In this document: in pieces, positions 28,183 through 36,460 of the stretch | Layout of the letters: every line of letters begins with the position of its first letter | Numbering within the stretch: position 1 is the stretch's first letter | Source: Acidimicrobiia bacterium | GTDB lineage: Bacteria > Actinomycetota > Acidimicrobiia > Acidimicrobiales > Bin134 | Assembly (NCBI GenBank): GCA_022825005.1 | Contig: JAJDYU010000079.1 | Span: forward strand, 1 to 52,224 | Direction: 5' to 3' | Length of the DNA stretch: 52,224 nucleotides | Notes under the pieces: generated by a model | The model's database searches: none | Told to the model about the DNA's origin: nothing | What the model saw: only the letters and a program-made list of their open reading frames with translations | Position numbers and translations under genes: made by a program

Positions 28183-28782
28183 AACGAACTGCCTCCTATC
28201 TTGCTTGCTCGATCGCAGCTAGCAGGGTTGATTCGCAGGCGGGGCTGAGGTCGAGCACCACCACCACGCAGCCACTCTACCGGGGGCTATTGCGCTGCCC
28301 TTTGCCCTTTTCGGCCAATAGGGCGGGGGAGGTGGCGGCTAGTCAGCTGGGCCTCTTATCGTCATTGACCAGGGGGTGCCAAGGGGTCCGTCGCCTACGT
28401 GGAATGGGACGCAAGTTGCAATCCTTAGCACCCTAAATCACGGGCTGGACGGTTCGTGGCGCAAAAAAAAGGGGCCCCGTGCGGTCCGGGGCCCCGTCGC
28501 CGCGGTATGTCGGCTGCATTCGGAAGATTCCTACTAACCGGACCGCAGGCATTGGTGACAGTAGCGATGCCGCTGTGGAGAGGTCAACGATTTTTCAGAT
28601 CAGAGTGATCCTGTTGATGTAGGGCCGACCCTCGTTGGAGGCGGCGGCTGTACTCTGAGGCAGGGTGCGGATGGCCTCTTTCGGCTTGCGTACCAGGGGT
28701 CAGGCTCAAAGGGGTGTCTGTCCAGAAGGTTGGCACGGAATCCGCCGGACATGTCCGGTAATGGCAGGGGGACGATCTCTAG
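28183..28782. other. 600-base intergenic stretch before the 1205-residue gene
   Basis: It holds the second terminator-type repeat (28436-28496) and, on the minus strand, presumably the promoter of the 1205-residue gene. A 20-24 codon minus-strand frame (28196-28267) begins with a run of four GTG codons and ends in TAG within the AGGAGG of the downstream gene. It could be a leader peptide, but evidence is thin. I see no partner toxin for the Phd gene to its right. Confidence 0.4.
28436..28496 (-). terminator. Minus-strand terminator with U8 tail; right copy of the direct repeat
   Basis: On the minus strand two GGGGCCCC arms pair over eight bases and are followed by eight T, a textbook intrinsic terminator. 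It would stop transcription from the Phd gene at 28783-29037. It is homologous to the block at 24496-24556, with a longer A run on the plus strand (eight against three). Confidence 0.75.
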
Positions 28783-29037
28783 TCAGCCGGTTTGGTCGCC
28801 CCATTCGGCAGCGGTGAAGGGTTTGGGGAGTCTCTCATTGGGTATCCGTATCCGGCCCTTGTATCGCCCGCGGATGCCGGGGGCTTGCTGTGTGGCCGGC
28901 ACTAACATGGAAACCAGCTGTCCTTGCTTTGTGATGAGAATCGCCTCGCTGGATTGATCCACCTCGTCCATGAGCTGAAGGCACTGGGTCTTGAATTCCT
29001 CCGCTGGGACGACTCGTGTGGCGCTATGAGGCTTCAC
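28783..29037 (-). CDS. Phd/YefM-family antitoxin, orphan
   Basis: The 84-residue product contains PAEEFKTQCLQLMDEV and EAILITKQGQLVSMLVP, the core of the Phd/YefM fold (an E-F-K, L-D-E-V, I-T-K-G, V-x-x-L-V-P pattern). The C-terminal RYKGRIRIPNE and AAEWGDQ segment resembles toxin-binding tails. Members bind DNA as dimers and neutralise PIN or Doc toxins. No toxin frame is found downstream in the 340 bases before the terminator, nor immediately upstream, so it appears solitary. The start is a GTG at 29037 with weak ribosome-binding sequence. It may protect against a toxin encoded elsewhere, or be the relic of a lost pair. Confidence 0.85.
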   Translation of the reverse strand: MKPHSATRVVPAEEFKTQCLQLMDEVDQSSEAILITKQGQLVSMLVPATQQAPGIRGRYKGRIRIPNERLPKPFTAAEWGDQTG

Positions 29038-29118
29038 GGCAGCGAGGGTATCGGAATCGACCGTAGGCGATGACTGTGGTTTCCAACACTAAAGCGGGGC
29101 GCGCCTACTGTGGTGGGC

Positions 29119-30831
29119 ATGTTTGATCTGGTGATTCGGGGTGGCGCGGTTGTGGACGGGACCGGAGCTGAGCCGGTGGTGGCTGATGTGGCGGTGTCCG
29201 GGGGGCGGATCGCGGAGATCGGACAGGTGGATGGTGCGGCGGCCCGGACGGTGGATGCCGACGGGCTGGCGGTGGCACCGGGCTTCATCGATCCCCACAC
29301 CCACTACGACGCGCAGCTCTTTTGGGATCCGGCGGCCACACCGTCGCCAATGCACGGGGTGACCACTGTGCTGGGGGGCAATTGCGGGTTCTCCCTGGCC
29401 CCGGTGAACCCCGACGACGCCCGCTACCTGCAAGAGATGATGGCCATGGTGGAGGGGATGCCCCTTTTGGCGCTGGAGCAGGGGCTGCCGTGGGACTGGG
29501 AGACGTTCGGGGAGTTCTTGGACAGCCTCGACGGCAACACCGCGGTCAACGCCGGATTCCTGGTGGGCCACTCGGCCCTGCGCCGCTATGTGATGGGGCC
29601 CGACGCCAATCAGCCGGCCAGCTCTGAGCAACTCGACCAGATGGTGCGGGCCCTCCACGATGGGCTGGCCGCCGGTGGCATGGGGTTCTCCACGTCTTTG
29701 GCCCACACCCATTGGGACGGCGACAACGAACCCGTACCCAGTCGATTCTCCACTACCGAGGAGGTGCTGACGCTGGCCGGAGCGGTGGCCGACCATCCGG
29801 GCACCTGGCTGGAGTTCATCACCTCTGGATGCCTCAGCATGTTCAGCGACGAGGAGATCGAGCTGATGAGCCAGATGTCGGCCCGGGCTCAGCGGCCGCT
29901 GAACTGGAACGTGCTCACCGTCAGCGCCGACGCCAAAGAGCGCACCAACCACCAACTCGGCGCCGCTGATGCGGCTGCTGAGGTTGGCGGTCGCATTGTG
30001 GCACTGTCGATGCCCACCATCGGCGGGTTGAAGCTCTGCTTCGCCACCTACTGCCCGCTGTACAACATGCCGGGGTGGAAGGACACCATGAACCTTCCCC
30101 ATGAGGAGAAGATGGCCGCGCTGGCCGATCCGGAGACCCGGCGGTGGCTGAACGATCAGGCCCAGACCGGGAGCGGCGGCTTCTACCACATGGCCCAGTG
30201 GCAGAACATGGAGATCGGCACCACCTATTCCCCGGAAAACGACGGGCTCACTGGAAGGCGAGTGGGCGACATCGCGGCGGAGCGGGGACAAGAGCCGTTC
30301 GACACGCTGTGCGACATCGTGCTGGCCGACGATCTGCGCACCGACTTGTGGCCTATCAATGCCGACGACTCGGCGGAGAGCTGGGCTCATCGAGCCGAGC
30401 ACTGGCGGGACCCCCGGGTGATCGTGGGCGGCTCCGACGCCGGCGCCCATCTAGACCGCATGTGCGGCACCCGCTACTTCACCATCATCCTGGGCGACAT
30501 CGTGCGCAACCGGGGGCTGCTGCCGCTGGAGGAGGCGGTGAGGCTGATGACCGATGTGCCGGCCCGCCTGTTCGGGCTGAAGGGGCGGGGCCGGGTGGCC
30601 GAAGGCTGGCATGCCGATCTGGTGGTGTTCGATCCGGCCACGGTGTCCTCCGACCCCATTGAGGCCCGTACCGATCTGCCCGGCGACTGCATGCGCCTGT
30701 TTGCCGGTGCCCAGGGTGTCCACCGGGTGCTGGTGGGGGGAACCGACATCGTGGTCGACGGCCAGGTGACCGGCGCCACCCCGGGTACCGTTCTTCGCTC
30801 CGGCCGCGACACCGAAACCGTGCTTCCCTAA
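29119..30831 (+). CDS. N-acyl-D-amino-acid deacylase-like amidohydrolase, second paralogue
   Basis: This 570-residue protein has the same architecture as the one at 3764-5479: RGGAVVDGTG, APGFIDPHTHYDAQLFWDP, GGNCGFSLAP, GGSDAGAHLDRMCG, FGLKGRGRVAEGWHADLVVFD and C-terminal RSGRDTETVLP. The start is the ATG at 29119, which aligns with the paralogue's start; GTG codons at 29110 and 29113 are in frame but less likely. TACTGT at 29106-29111 is a probable -10, implying a near-leaderless transcript. It marks the right border of the defence island. The reaction is probably hydrolysis of an N-acylated D-amino acid or a related amide; the substrate is unknown. Confidence 0.9.
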   Translation: MFDLVIRGGAVVDGTGAEPVVADVAVSGGRIAEIGQVDGAAARTVDADGLAVAPGFIDPHTHYDAQLFWDPAATPSPMHGVTTVLGGNCGFSLAPVNPDDARYLQEMMAMVEGMPLLALEQGLPWDWETFGEFLDSLDGNTAVNAGFLVGHSALRRYVMGPDANQPASSEQLDQMVRALHDGLAAGGMGFSTSLAHTHWDGDNEPVPSRFSTTEEVLTLAGAVADHPGTWLEFITSGCLSMFSDEEIELMSQMSARAQRPLNWNVLTVSADAKERTNHQLGAADAAAEVGGRIVALSMPTIGGLKLCFATYCPLYNMPGWKDTMNLPHEEKMAALADPETRRWLNDQAQTGSGGFYHMAQWQNMEIGTTYSPENDGLTGRRVGDIAAERGQEPFDTLCDIVLADDLRTDLWPINADDSAESWAHRAEHWRDPRVIVGGSDAGAHLDRMCGTRYFTIILGDIVRNRGLLPLEEAVRLMTDVPARLFGLKGRGRVAEGWHADLVVFDPATVSSDPIEARTDLPGDCMRLFAGAQGVHRVLVGGTDIVVDGQVTGATPGTVLRSGRDTETVLP

Positions 30832-30845
30832 CGGCCAAGACCCCG

Positions 30846-30888
30846 TCTGCCCCCGACCGCGCGGGGGTGGGACGCAGTCGGGGGCAGA
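30846..30888. terminator. Bidirectional hairpin between convergent genes
   Basis: TCTGCCCCCGAC (30846-30857) and GTCGGGGGCAGA (30877-30888) form a perfect 12-base stem with a 19-base loop, between the deacylase and the small HTH gene. There is no T run, so it may act as a stall or stability element rather than a classic intrinsic terminator. Confidence 0.6.
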
Positions 30889-30902
30889 GGCTTGGGGTGG
30901 GG

Positions 30903-31118
30903 TTAGGCGGCGAAGTGCTCGTCCTTGGCGCGGTAGTGCTCGTCCAGGCCCGATAGGGCGGGGTGACGCAGCTCCGATGGTCGAAATCGGACGGCTCCGC
31001 CGATGCAGTAGGCGGGAACGAGGCCGTCGTTGATGCCCCTCAGCAAACTGTGCTGGTCGACGCCGAGCATCTGGCATGCCGAAGCCGGGTCGATGAGGTT
31101 TTCCTCGGGGTGATTCAT
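30903..31118 (-). CDS. Small helix-turn-helix (excisionase/HTH_17-like) protein
   Basis: This 71-residue protein starts at the ATG at 31118 after AAAGGAG at about seven bases. LIDPASACQMLGVDQHSLLRGINDGLVPAYCIGGAVRFRPSEL has the layout of MerR-like HTH_17/excisionase domains: an A-x-x-L-G-V helix, a recognition helix ending in a V-P-A wing, and a final RFRPSEL. The first binding residues are slightly unusual (SLLRGINDG). It probably binds DNA. Its target is unknown, and it is next to no integrase in this window. Confidence 0.7.
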   Translation of the reverse strand: MNHPEENLIDPASACQMLGVDQHSLLRGINDGLVPAYCIGGAVRFRPSELRHPALSGLDEHYRAKDEHFAA

Positions 31119-31516
31119 GTGTCTGCTCCTTTGAGTGGCTGCGCCCCAGCCGCTGAGTGCAACCAAGACGCAAATGGAGCGGGCATTGTCGCGATTGAAA
31201 CTCTCAAATAGTTCCCACCTGAGCGCACCTAGTGTCGAGATTTTGACGTCCTCCCCGCATCATCTCTTGTGGATTAATCTGTGGATAAGTTTCGACATCC
31301 CCGTGACCTGCGACTTTGTGGTTGATTTCCGAGCTGTCCGGGCAAGATGAATGGCGGGGTAAGTATTTTGGCGATTTAACTAAGTTTTTGTGGAATGAAC
31401 GGATTTCTCGCCCTGATTGTCACTTGCGGTGGTCGGAATCGGCCGACCACCTCATCGGCGAAGCGGTCCAAATCGGCCTGCGTAGCCTCTCGCGCCTGGT
31501 CCACACCTACCCTGGT
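31119..31516. other. 400-base AT-richer intergenic region upstream of the Ski2-like helicase
   Basis: The region is divergent between the HTH gene and the helicase and clearly richer in A and T than its surroundings. It contains two DnaA-box-like sequences. Although a frame is open from 31316, the sequence there does not look coding until about 31490. Confidence 0.5.
31268..31288 (-). promoter_or_regulatory. Tandem DnaA-box-like sites
   Basis: TGTGGATAA at 31280-31288 is the exact complement of the consensus DnaA box TTATCCACA. TGTGGATTA at 31268-31276 differs from it at one position. They have the same orientation and are 12 bases apart, in AT-rich DNA. They may be titration or regulatory sites. 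There is no other sign of an origin. Confidence 0.4.
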
Positions 31517-33628
31517 ATGACCATGCCCGCTCCTTCGCCACTCGGTGATTTCATGCCCGTCACGGGCGATCCCGACGAGCTGCTGGGGGGATTCTGCGAT
31601 TGGGCCGAGGCGGCGGGCTTGGAGCTCTACCCCCATCAGGAGGAGGCGGTGCTGAGGCTGCTGGGGGGCGACAACGTGGTGCTGGCCACTCCCACCGGGT
31701 CGGGGAAGTCGCTGGTGGCGCTGGCTGCGGCGTTCGCCGCGCTGGCCCAGGGTCGGCAGGCGGTGTACACCGCGCCGATCAAGGCATTGGTCAGTGAGAA
31801 GTTCTTCGAGCTGGTGGCGGCTTTCGGAGCCGAGCAGGTGGGGATGGTCACCGGCGATGCCAACGTGAACGGCAACGCCCCGGTGATTGCCTGCACCGCG
31901 GAGATCTTGGCGCTGCGGGCCCTTCATTCCGGCAGCGAGGCCGACGCCGACGTTGTGGTGATGGACGAATTCCACTACTACGGCGACAGAGATCGGGGCT
32001 GGGCCTGGCAAGTGCCGCTGCTGGAGCTGAGCCGGCCCCAGTTCCTGTTGATGTCGGCCACGCTGGGCGATACCGCTGTCCTGCGTCAAGACCTGAGCAA
32101 GCGAAACGGCCGGCCCACCGCTCTGGTGGCCTCGGCCGAGCGGCCTGTGCCCCTCGACGTGGAGTATCGGGAAACCCCGCTGCACGTGTCCATTGCCGAA
32201 CTGCTGGGCGCTGACAAGGCGCCGGTGTACATCGTCCACTTCACCCAGCGTGAGGCCACCGCCCAGGCCCAGAGCCTGACCAGCCTCGACGTGCTGGACG
32301 CCGAAGCCAAGGCCGCGGTGAAGGAGGCAATCGGAGGCTTCCGCTTCGACACTCCATTCGGAAAGGACCTGCGCCGCTTCGTGCTGGCCGGGGTGGGGGT
32401 GCACCACGCCGGGCTGCTGCCCAAGTACCGGCTGCTGGTGGAGAAGCTGGCGCAAGAGGGCCATCTCAAGCTGATCTGCGGCACCGACACCTTGGGAGTG
32501 GGGGTGAACGTGCCCATCCGCACCGTGCTGTTCACTCGCTTGTACAAGTACGACGGTCGCCGCACCCGGGTGCTGTCGGTGCGGGACTTCCAGCAGATCG
32601 CGGGCCGGGCTGGCCGCAAAGGCTTCGACGAGGAGGGCAGCGTGTGGGTGCAGGCTCCCGAGCATGTGATCGAGAACCGCCGGGCCGAGGCCAAGGCCGC
32701 ATCCGACCCGGTCAAGCGGCGCAAGCTGGTGAAGAAGAAACCGCCCGAGCACAACTACGCCCACTACGACGGCGACACGCTGAACCGACTGTGGCACGGC
32801 CGCCCCGAGACTCTGGATTCCAGCTTCGCGGTGAGCCATTCCATGATGCTCAACGTGCTCGACCGACCCGGCGACGGCTGCGCGGCCATGAAGCGCCTGC
32901 TGGTTGACAACCACGAGCCCCGATCCCGCCAGCGAACCCACATTCGCCGGGCGGTGGGGGTGTTCCGGTCGCTCATCGACGCCGAAATCGTCGAGGTGCT
33001 CGACGAGCCCGATGACCTGGGTCGCCCGGTGCGGGTGAACCTCGATCTGCAAGACGAGTTCCGGCTGAACCAGCCGCTGGGGCTGTTCGCGGTGGAGGCG
33101 ATGGAAGCGCTGGACATTGAGGTGCCCGACTATCACTGGCAGGCGCTCAGCGTGGTGGAGTCGGTGCTGGAAGACCCCACGGTGGTGTTGTTGGCCCAAA
33201 GGGACAAGGCCCGCGACGACCTCATGGCCCAGCTCAAAGCCGAACGGGTGCCCTACGAGGAGCGCCTCGAGCGGCTGTCGGAGGTCACCTGGCCCCGCCC
33301 CGAGGCCGAGTTCATCGATCCGGCCTTCGCGGTGTTCGCCCGCTACCACCCCTGGGTGGGCCACGACCGCCCCAGCCCCAAATCGGTGGCCCGCGATCTC
33401 ATGGAGATTGGCGACACCTTCAACCAGTACGTCTCCCGCTACGGCATCAAGCGCTCGGAGGGAGTGCTATTGCGCTATCTGTCCGACTGCTACAAGGCCC
33501 TGGTCCAGACCGTCCCGGCTGCTGCCGTCAACGACTCCCTGGCCAGCCTCACCGCCGAGCTCCGCACCCTTCTCCGCACCACCGACTCCAGCCTCCTCGA
33601 CGAATGGGAGAGCCTCCGCCAACGGTGA
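31517..33628 (+). CDS. Ski2-like DEAD/DEAH RNA helicase (DUF3516 type)
   Basis: This 703-residue SF2 helicase has YPHQEEAVLRLL (Q-like), Walker A ATPTGSGKS (57-65), APIKALVSEKF, DEFH (Walker B), SATLGD, GVGVHHAGLLPKYRLLVE, GTDTLGVGVNVPIRTVLF and QIAGRAGRKG. These are the Ski2/Mtr4/HelY-type motifs. The C-terminal half, after RRKLVKKKPPEHNYAHYD, has the DUF3516 features of actinobacterial homologues. The start is taken at the ATG at 31517; ATG codons at 31523 and 31553 are also possible, and none has a strong ribosome-binding site. It probably unwinds RNA during turnover or ribosome maintenance. It is a core-genome type gene and not part of the defence island. Confidence 0.9.
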   Translation: MTMPAPSPLGDFMPVTGDPDELLGGFCDWAEAAGLELYPHQEEAVLRLLGGDNVVLATPTGSGKSLVALAAAFAALAQGRQAVYTAPIKALVSEKFFELVAAFGAEQVGMVTGDANVNGNAPVIACTAEILALRALHSGSEADADVVVMDEFHYYGDRDRGWAWQVPLLELSRPQFLLMSATLGDTAVLRQDLSKRNGRPTALVASAERPVPLDVEYRETPLHVSIAELLGADKAPVYIVHFTQREATAQAQSLTSLDVLDAEAKAAVKEAIGGFRFDTPFGKDLRRFVLAGVGVHHAGLLPKYRLLVEKLAQEGHLKLICGTDTLGVGVNVPIRTVLFTRLYKYDGRRTRVLSVRDFQQIAGRAGRKGFDEEGSVWVQAPEHVIENRRAEAKAASDPVKRRKLVKKKPPEHNYAHYDGDTLNRLWHGRPETLDSSFAVSHSMMLNVLDRPGDGCAAMKRLLVDNHEPRSRQRTHIRRAVGVFRSLIDAEIVEVLDEPDDLGRPVRVNLDLQDEFRLNQPLGLFAVEAMEALDIEVPDYHWQALSVVESVLEDPTVVLLAQRDKARDDLMAQLKAERVPYEERLERLSEVTWPRPEAEFIDPAFAVFARYHPWVGHDRPSPKSVARDLMEIGDTFNQYVSRYGIKRSEGVLLRYLSDCYKALVQTVPAAAVNDSLASLTAELRTLLRTTDSSLLDEWESLRQR

Positions 33629-33664
33629 ACTGCCGCCTGCTTGCCGGGGTGGCACACTGGGCTG

Positions 33665-33832
33665 GTGATCGCCGACCGGATCGTGTGCGTGGACTGCGGG
33701 GGGTGGTGCCACCGGATCACGCACTGGCCTGAGGATGATCCGCCTGTGCCCGGTGACACCGTGGCCTACCGCTGCTCAGACTGCCACGACCGCTGGGACT
33801 TGGTGCTGGATCAAGAGGATTTCGACGACTGA
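33665..33832 (+). CDS. Small zinc-ribbon protein
   Basis: This 55-residue frame from a GTG at 33665 contains CVDCGGWCHRI and, 25 residues later, CSDCHDRWDLV. The paired CxxC motifs suggest one zinc ribbon. It follows the helicase stop by 36 bases and ends six bases before the convergent esterase stop. It may be co-transcribed with the helicase gene. Function is unknown. Confidence 0.6.
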   Translation: MIADRIVCVDCGGWCHRITHWPEDDPPVPGDTVAYRCSDCHDRWDLVLDQEDFDD

Positions 33833-33838
33833 GCAGAC

Positions 33839-34786
33839 TCAGGGCAGCAGCGAGGCGATCCAGGCGTCGAGGCGTCTGGCGTGGGTTTTGGCCATCTCGG
33901 AGGGGAGCGCCATGAAGCCGTGGGGGGAGTCGGGGTAGACGGCAAGCTCCACCGGTGATTCCGCGGCGGCCAGGCGGGTGGCGAAGAACAGCGAGTCATC
34001 CAGCAGGTGGTCGAAGGTGCCCACCGACACCAGGCAGGAGGGCAAGCCCGACAGGTCGGCGAACAGGGGGGACACGTCGGGATCTCGCCGCTCGGCGTCT
34101 GACATTCCGGGGGTGAACGACTCGATCATGAATTGCAGTCCCGGCGGGTTGAGCATGTCGGGGTGTCCGCCGTTGCCGAAGATCGACGGGGTGCCCCGCA
34201 GGTCGTACCAGCCGAACACCAGGTTGGCCCCCAGCACCCGATCGATGGCGCCAAGGCGGTCCCGCACCCGCAGCAGCGTGGCTGCGGCCAGATGCCCGCC
34301 GGCCGACTCGCCCCCGATGAACATCTTGTCGGTGCCCCAGCGCTCGGGGCCGTGTTCCAGCAGCCAGGCCGCGGCCGCCTCGCAATCGTCTGGTCCGGCG
34401 GGGTAGGGGTGCTCGGGAGCCAACCGGTAGTCCACCGACAAAACGGCCAGCCCGTGGCGATTGGCCATGTCCTCGTTGCCCAGGTCGGACATGTGAGGCC
34501 GGCCCAGGATCCAGCCGCCTCCGTGGATGTGCAGGAACATGGCCTTGGGCTGGTCGGGCACAAACAGCCGCACCGGGATATCACCGGCCGGTCCTGGGAT
34601 GGTCGACTCGACGGCCATCGGCGACGGTTCGGGCTCAAAGGCCAGCATGTTCTCCCGCAGGATCTGGGCCCGGGCCACCGGGTCGTCAGGCAAGTCGGCC
34701 TCGGCGTCGCCGGTGGAGGGCAGGTACTCCAACAAAGCCTGGGCTTCGGGGCGGTATCCGTCGATCGTGTCGTTCCAAAGCCTCAT
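33839..34786 (-). CDS. Alpha/beta hydrolase, HSL-type esterase
   Basis: This 315-residue protein has HIHGGGWILG (oxyanion-hole HGGG) and GESAGGHLAAA (nucleophile GxSxG), followed by VSVGTFDHLLDDS with the probable catalytic Asp and SPHGFMAL with the catalytic His. That order is characteristic of the hormone-sensitive-lipase (bacterial family IV) esterases, which hydrolyse short acyl esters. I chose the second of two in-frame ATGs (34786), because GGGAG lies six bases before it; the first ATG at 34792 overlaps that site. It is divergent from a thioesterase gene. Confidence 0.92.
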   Translation of the reverse strand: MRLWNDTIDGYRPEAQALLEYLPSTGDAEADLPDDPVARAQILRENMLAFEPEPSPMAVESTIPGPAGDIPVRLFVPDQPKAMFLHIHGGGWILGRPHMSDLGNEDMANRHGLAVLSVDYRLAPEHPYPAGPDDCEAAAAWLLEHGPERWGTDKMFIGGESAGGHLAAATLLRVRDRLGAIDRVLGANLVFGWYDLRGTPSIFGNGGHPDMLNPPGLQFMIESFTPGMSDAERRDPDVSPLFADLSGLPSCLVSVGTFDHLLDDSLFFATRLAAAESPVELAVYPDSPHGFMALPSEMAKTHARRLDAWIASLLP

Positions 34787-34844
34787 CGGCATCTCCCGTC
34801 TCGTCTCGTGCCTTACGACTGAGCGGTACTACGTTGCCCCTTTT

Positions 34845-35648
34845 GTGGGCGACGATGCCATTTTCTACGTCGAAGGGGACACCGTCGTACCCACCATCAA
34901 TGCCCAGGGGCCGTGGGATCCCGGAGTGCAGCACGGAGGCGCGGTTGCCGGGGTGTTGGCCCGGGCCGTTGAGCACGTGCCTACCCCGGTGCCCATGCGA
35001 GTGGCCCGATTCACCCTGGATATGCTGCGCCGGGTTCCGCTACAGCCCCTGGCCATCTCCACTGAGGTGCTTCGCACCGGCAAGCGAATACAGACCGTTA
35101 GAGCGGAACTGCACGATGGCGACCTGCTGGTGGCTTCTGCGACAGCGGTATCGGTGCGCACCGGAGCTGAGATTGAGTCCTTCCCCGACCGCCAGCCCGA
35201 TGCTCCGCTGCCCCCACCGCCGGGCAGCGCCGGACGGCCTCTGGGGCTCAACCCCCGGGCGCCGATGCCTGAGGGCTTTCCCCATGTAGTGGAGTTCGAC
35301 CGGGTCGTCGGGAGCAACCGGGGAGGAACCCCCAGCAAGACATGGGTTCGCTTGCTGGTGCCGTTTGTGAGGGGCGAGGAGACCTCGCCGCTGGTCAACC
35401 TGATGGCAATGGCTGACTTCACCAGCGGATTGGGCTCGTTTTTGCCCTTCGATCAATACGTGTCCATCAACACCGACTTGACCATCCACCTTGTGCGTTA
35501 TCCCACCAGCGAGCACATCGGCATTGACGCCGAGACCTGGGCCGACGCCGACGGCATCGGCCAATCCCGAGCCCGACTGTTCGACGAGACCGGACTTTGT
35601 GCTCTCAGCAACGCCACCTTGTTCATCGAATCCCGCAGCAACTACTGA
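34845..35648 (+). CDS. Thioesterase-family (hotdog, TesB-like) protein, start unresolved
   Basis: INAQGPWDPGVQHGGAVAG is the signature start of the first hotdog of acyl-CoA thioesterase-like proteins. RVARFTLDMLRRVPLQPLAI and RTGKRIQTVRAELHDGDLLV follow, and the second hotdog includes MADFTSGLGSFLPF near the end. Members hydrolyse acyl-CoA or act as related hotdog enzymes. The first legal in-frame start after the divergent esterase is GTG at 34845, but family-like residues (TTERYYVAPFVG) begin about 10 codons earlier, where no ATG, GTG or TTG is in frame. Either an unusual start codon or a small sequence error is possible. The 3' end overlaps the end of the convergent SDR gene. Confidence 0.75.
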   Translation: MGDDAIFYVEGDTVVPTINAQGPWDPGVQHGGAVAGVLARAVEHVPTPVPMRVARFTLDMLRRVPLQPLAISTEVLRTGKRIQTVRAELHDGDLLVASATAVSVRTGAEIESFPDRQPDAPLPPPPGSAGRPLGLNPRAPMPEGFPHVVEFDRVVGSNRGGTPSKTWVRLLVPFVRGEETSPLVNLMAMADFTSGLGSFLPFDQYVSINTDLTIHLVRYPTSEHIGIDAETWADADGIGQSRARLFDETGLCALSNATLFIESRSNY

Positions 35649-36451
35649 ACTGCGGGAGGGCCGGGCTCTGGGCCCCCGAGGGCGGCGATGTCGTCGAAGC
35701 CGACCACGTGGCCGCTCCAATCGTCGGGCTGGCGGATCATCCAGTCGGCGCACTCTGCGGTGTACTCGGGGGTCTTCAGGGTTTCGAGGCCGGCGCCGCC
35801 GGTGGCGATCTCGGCGCCCTGGGTGTTGTAGACGTGCCACCACCCCTCGGTGGACACGATGTGGTCCACTCGCAGCACGTTGAACGCCACCCCTCGGCCG
35901 CCCAACTCCAAATGCATGGAGGCGTTCCACCGCTCCATGGCCTGCTTGGATGTGGAGTAGAGCGACAGGTTGGGGCTGATGGCGGTGGCCGACCCCGAGC
36001 TCACGCTCAGCACCCGGCCCGACCCCCGCTCCAGCATCCCCGGCACCAGCCCCTGGCAGAGCTGCAACGGCCCAACCACCTGCACCCGAAAAGCCCGCTC
36101 CCAGCGAGACGATGGCACATCGATGATCGGGCCGTTGGAGGTGTAGCCCGCGTTGTTCACCAAGATGTCGCAGCCTCCGTACCACTCCAAGGTGCGGTCC
36201 ACGATGCGGGCCGTGTCGTCGGACGAGGTCAGATTGGCCTGCACGCTGCGAGCCTCGATTCCCTCGTCGCCCAGCGCGGCCACCACCTCGGGCAGCGACC
36301 CCGGCAGCACGGCGTCGGGGTCGTCGGCCCCGGTGCGGCCCACCACCACCAAGCGGGCGCCGGCCCGGCCCAGCCGGAAGGCAATCTGGCGGCCGATGCC
36401 CCGGGTGGCCCCGGTGACCACCGCCACTGAGCCCTCTACAGCAAAAGACAC
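35642..36451 (-). CDS. SDR-family oxidoreductase
   Basis: This 269-residue classical short-chain dehydrogenase has a cofactor-binding TGATRGIG motif near residue 15, NNAGYTS (the NNAG motif), catalytic Ser in SVSSGSATA, and YSTSKQAM with the Y-x-x-x-K pair. It starts with GTG at 36451. The substrate is unknown. It lies ten bases after the frameshifted MMPL transporter gene on the same strand and is probably the last gene of that transcript. Confidence 0.92.
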   Translation of the reverse strand: MSFAVEGSVAVVTGATRGIGRQIAFRLGRAGARLVVVGRTGADDPDAVLPGSLPEVVAALGDEGIEARSVQANLTSSDDTARIVDRTLEWYGGCDILVNNAGYTSNGPIIDVPSSRWERAFRVQVVGPLQLCQGLVPGMLERGSGRVLSVSSGSATAISPNLSLYSTSKQAMERWNASMHLELGGRGVAFNVLRVDHIVSTEGWWHVYNTQGAEIATGGAGLETLKTPEYTAECADWMIRQPDDWSGHVVGFDDIAALGGPEPGPPAVQ

Positions 36452-36460
36452 GCCCGGACC

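Noticed and set aside
28196..28267. Short minus-strand frame starting with four GTG codons before the 1205-residue gene
   Set aside because: It has at most 24 codons and no ribosome-binding site of its own that I can see; a leader peptide remains possible but is not supported.
5497..29037. A complete DISARM or BREX system
   Set aside because: No PLD protein (DrmC), no BrxZ/PglZ or BrxL were found; only helicase, SNF2 and methyltransferase parts are present, so neither name is justified.
31376..33364. 662-codon minus-strand frame under the Ski2-like helicase
   Set aside because: No motif, biased His/Gly/Gln composition, and fully covered by an unmistakable helicase on the other strand.
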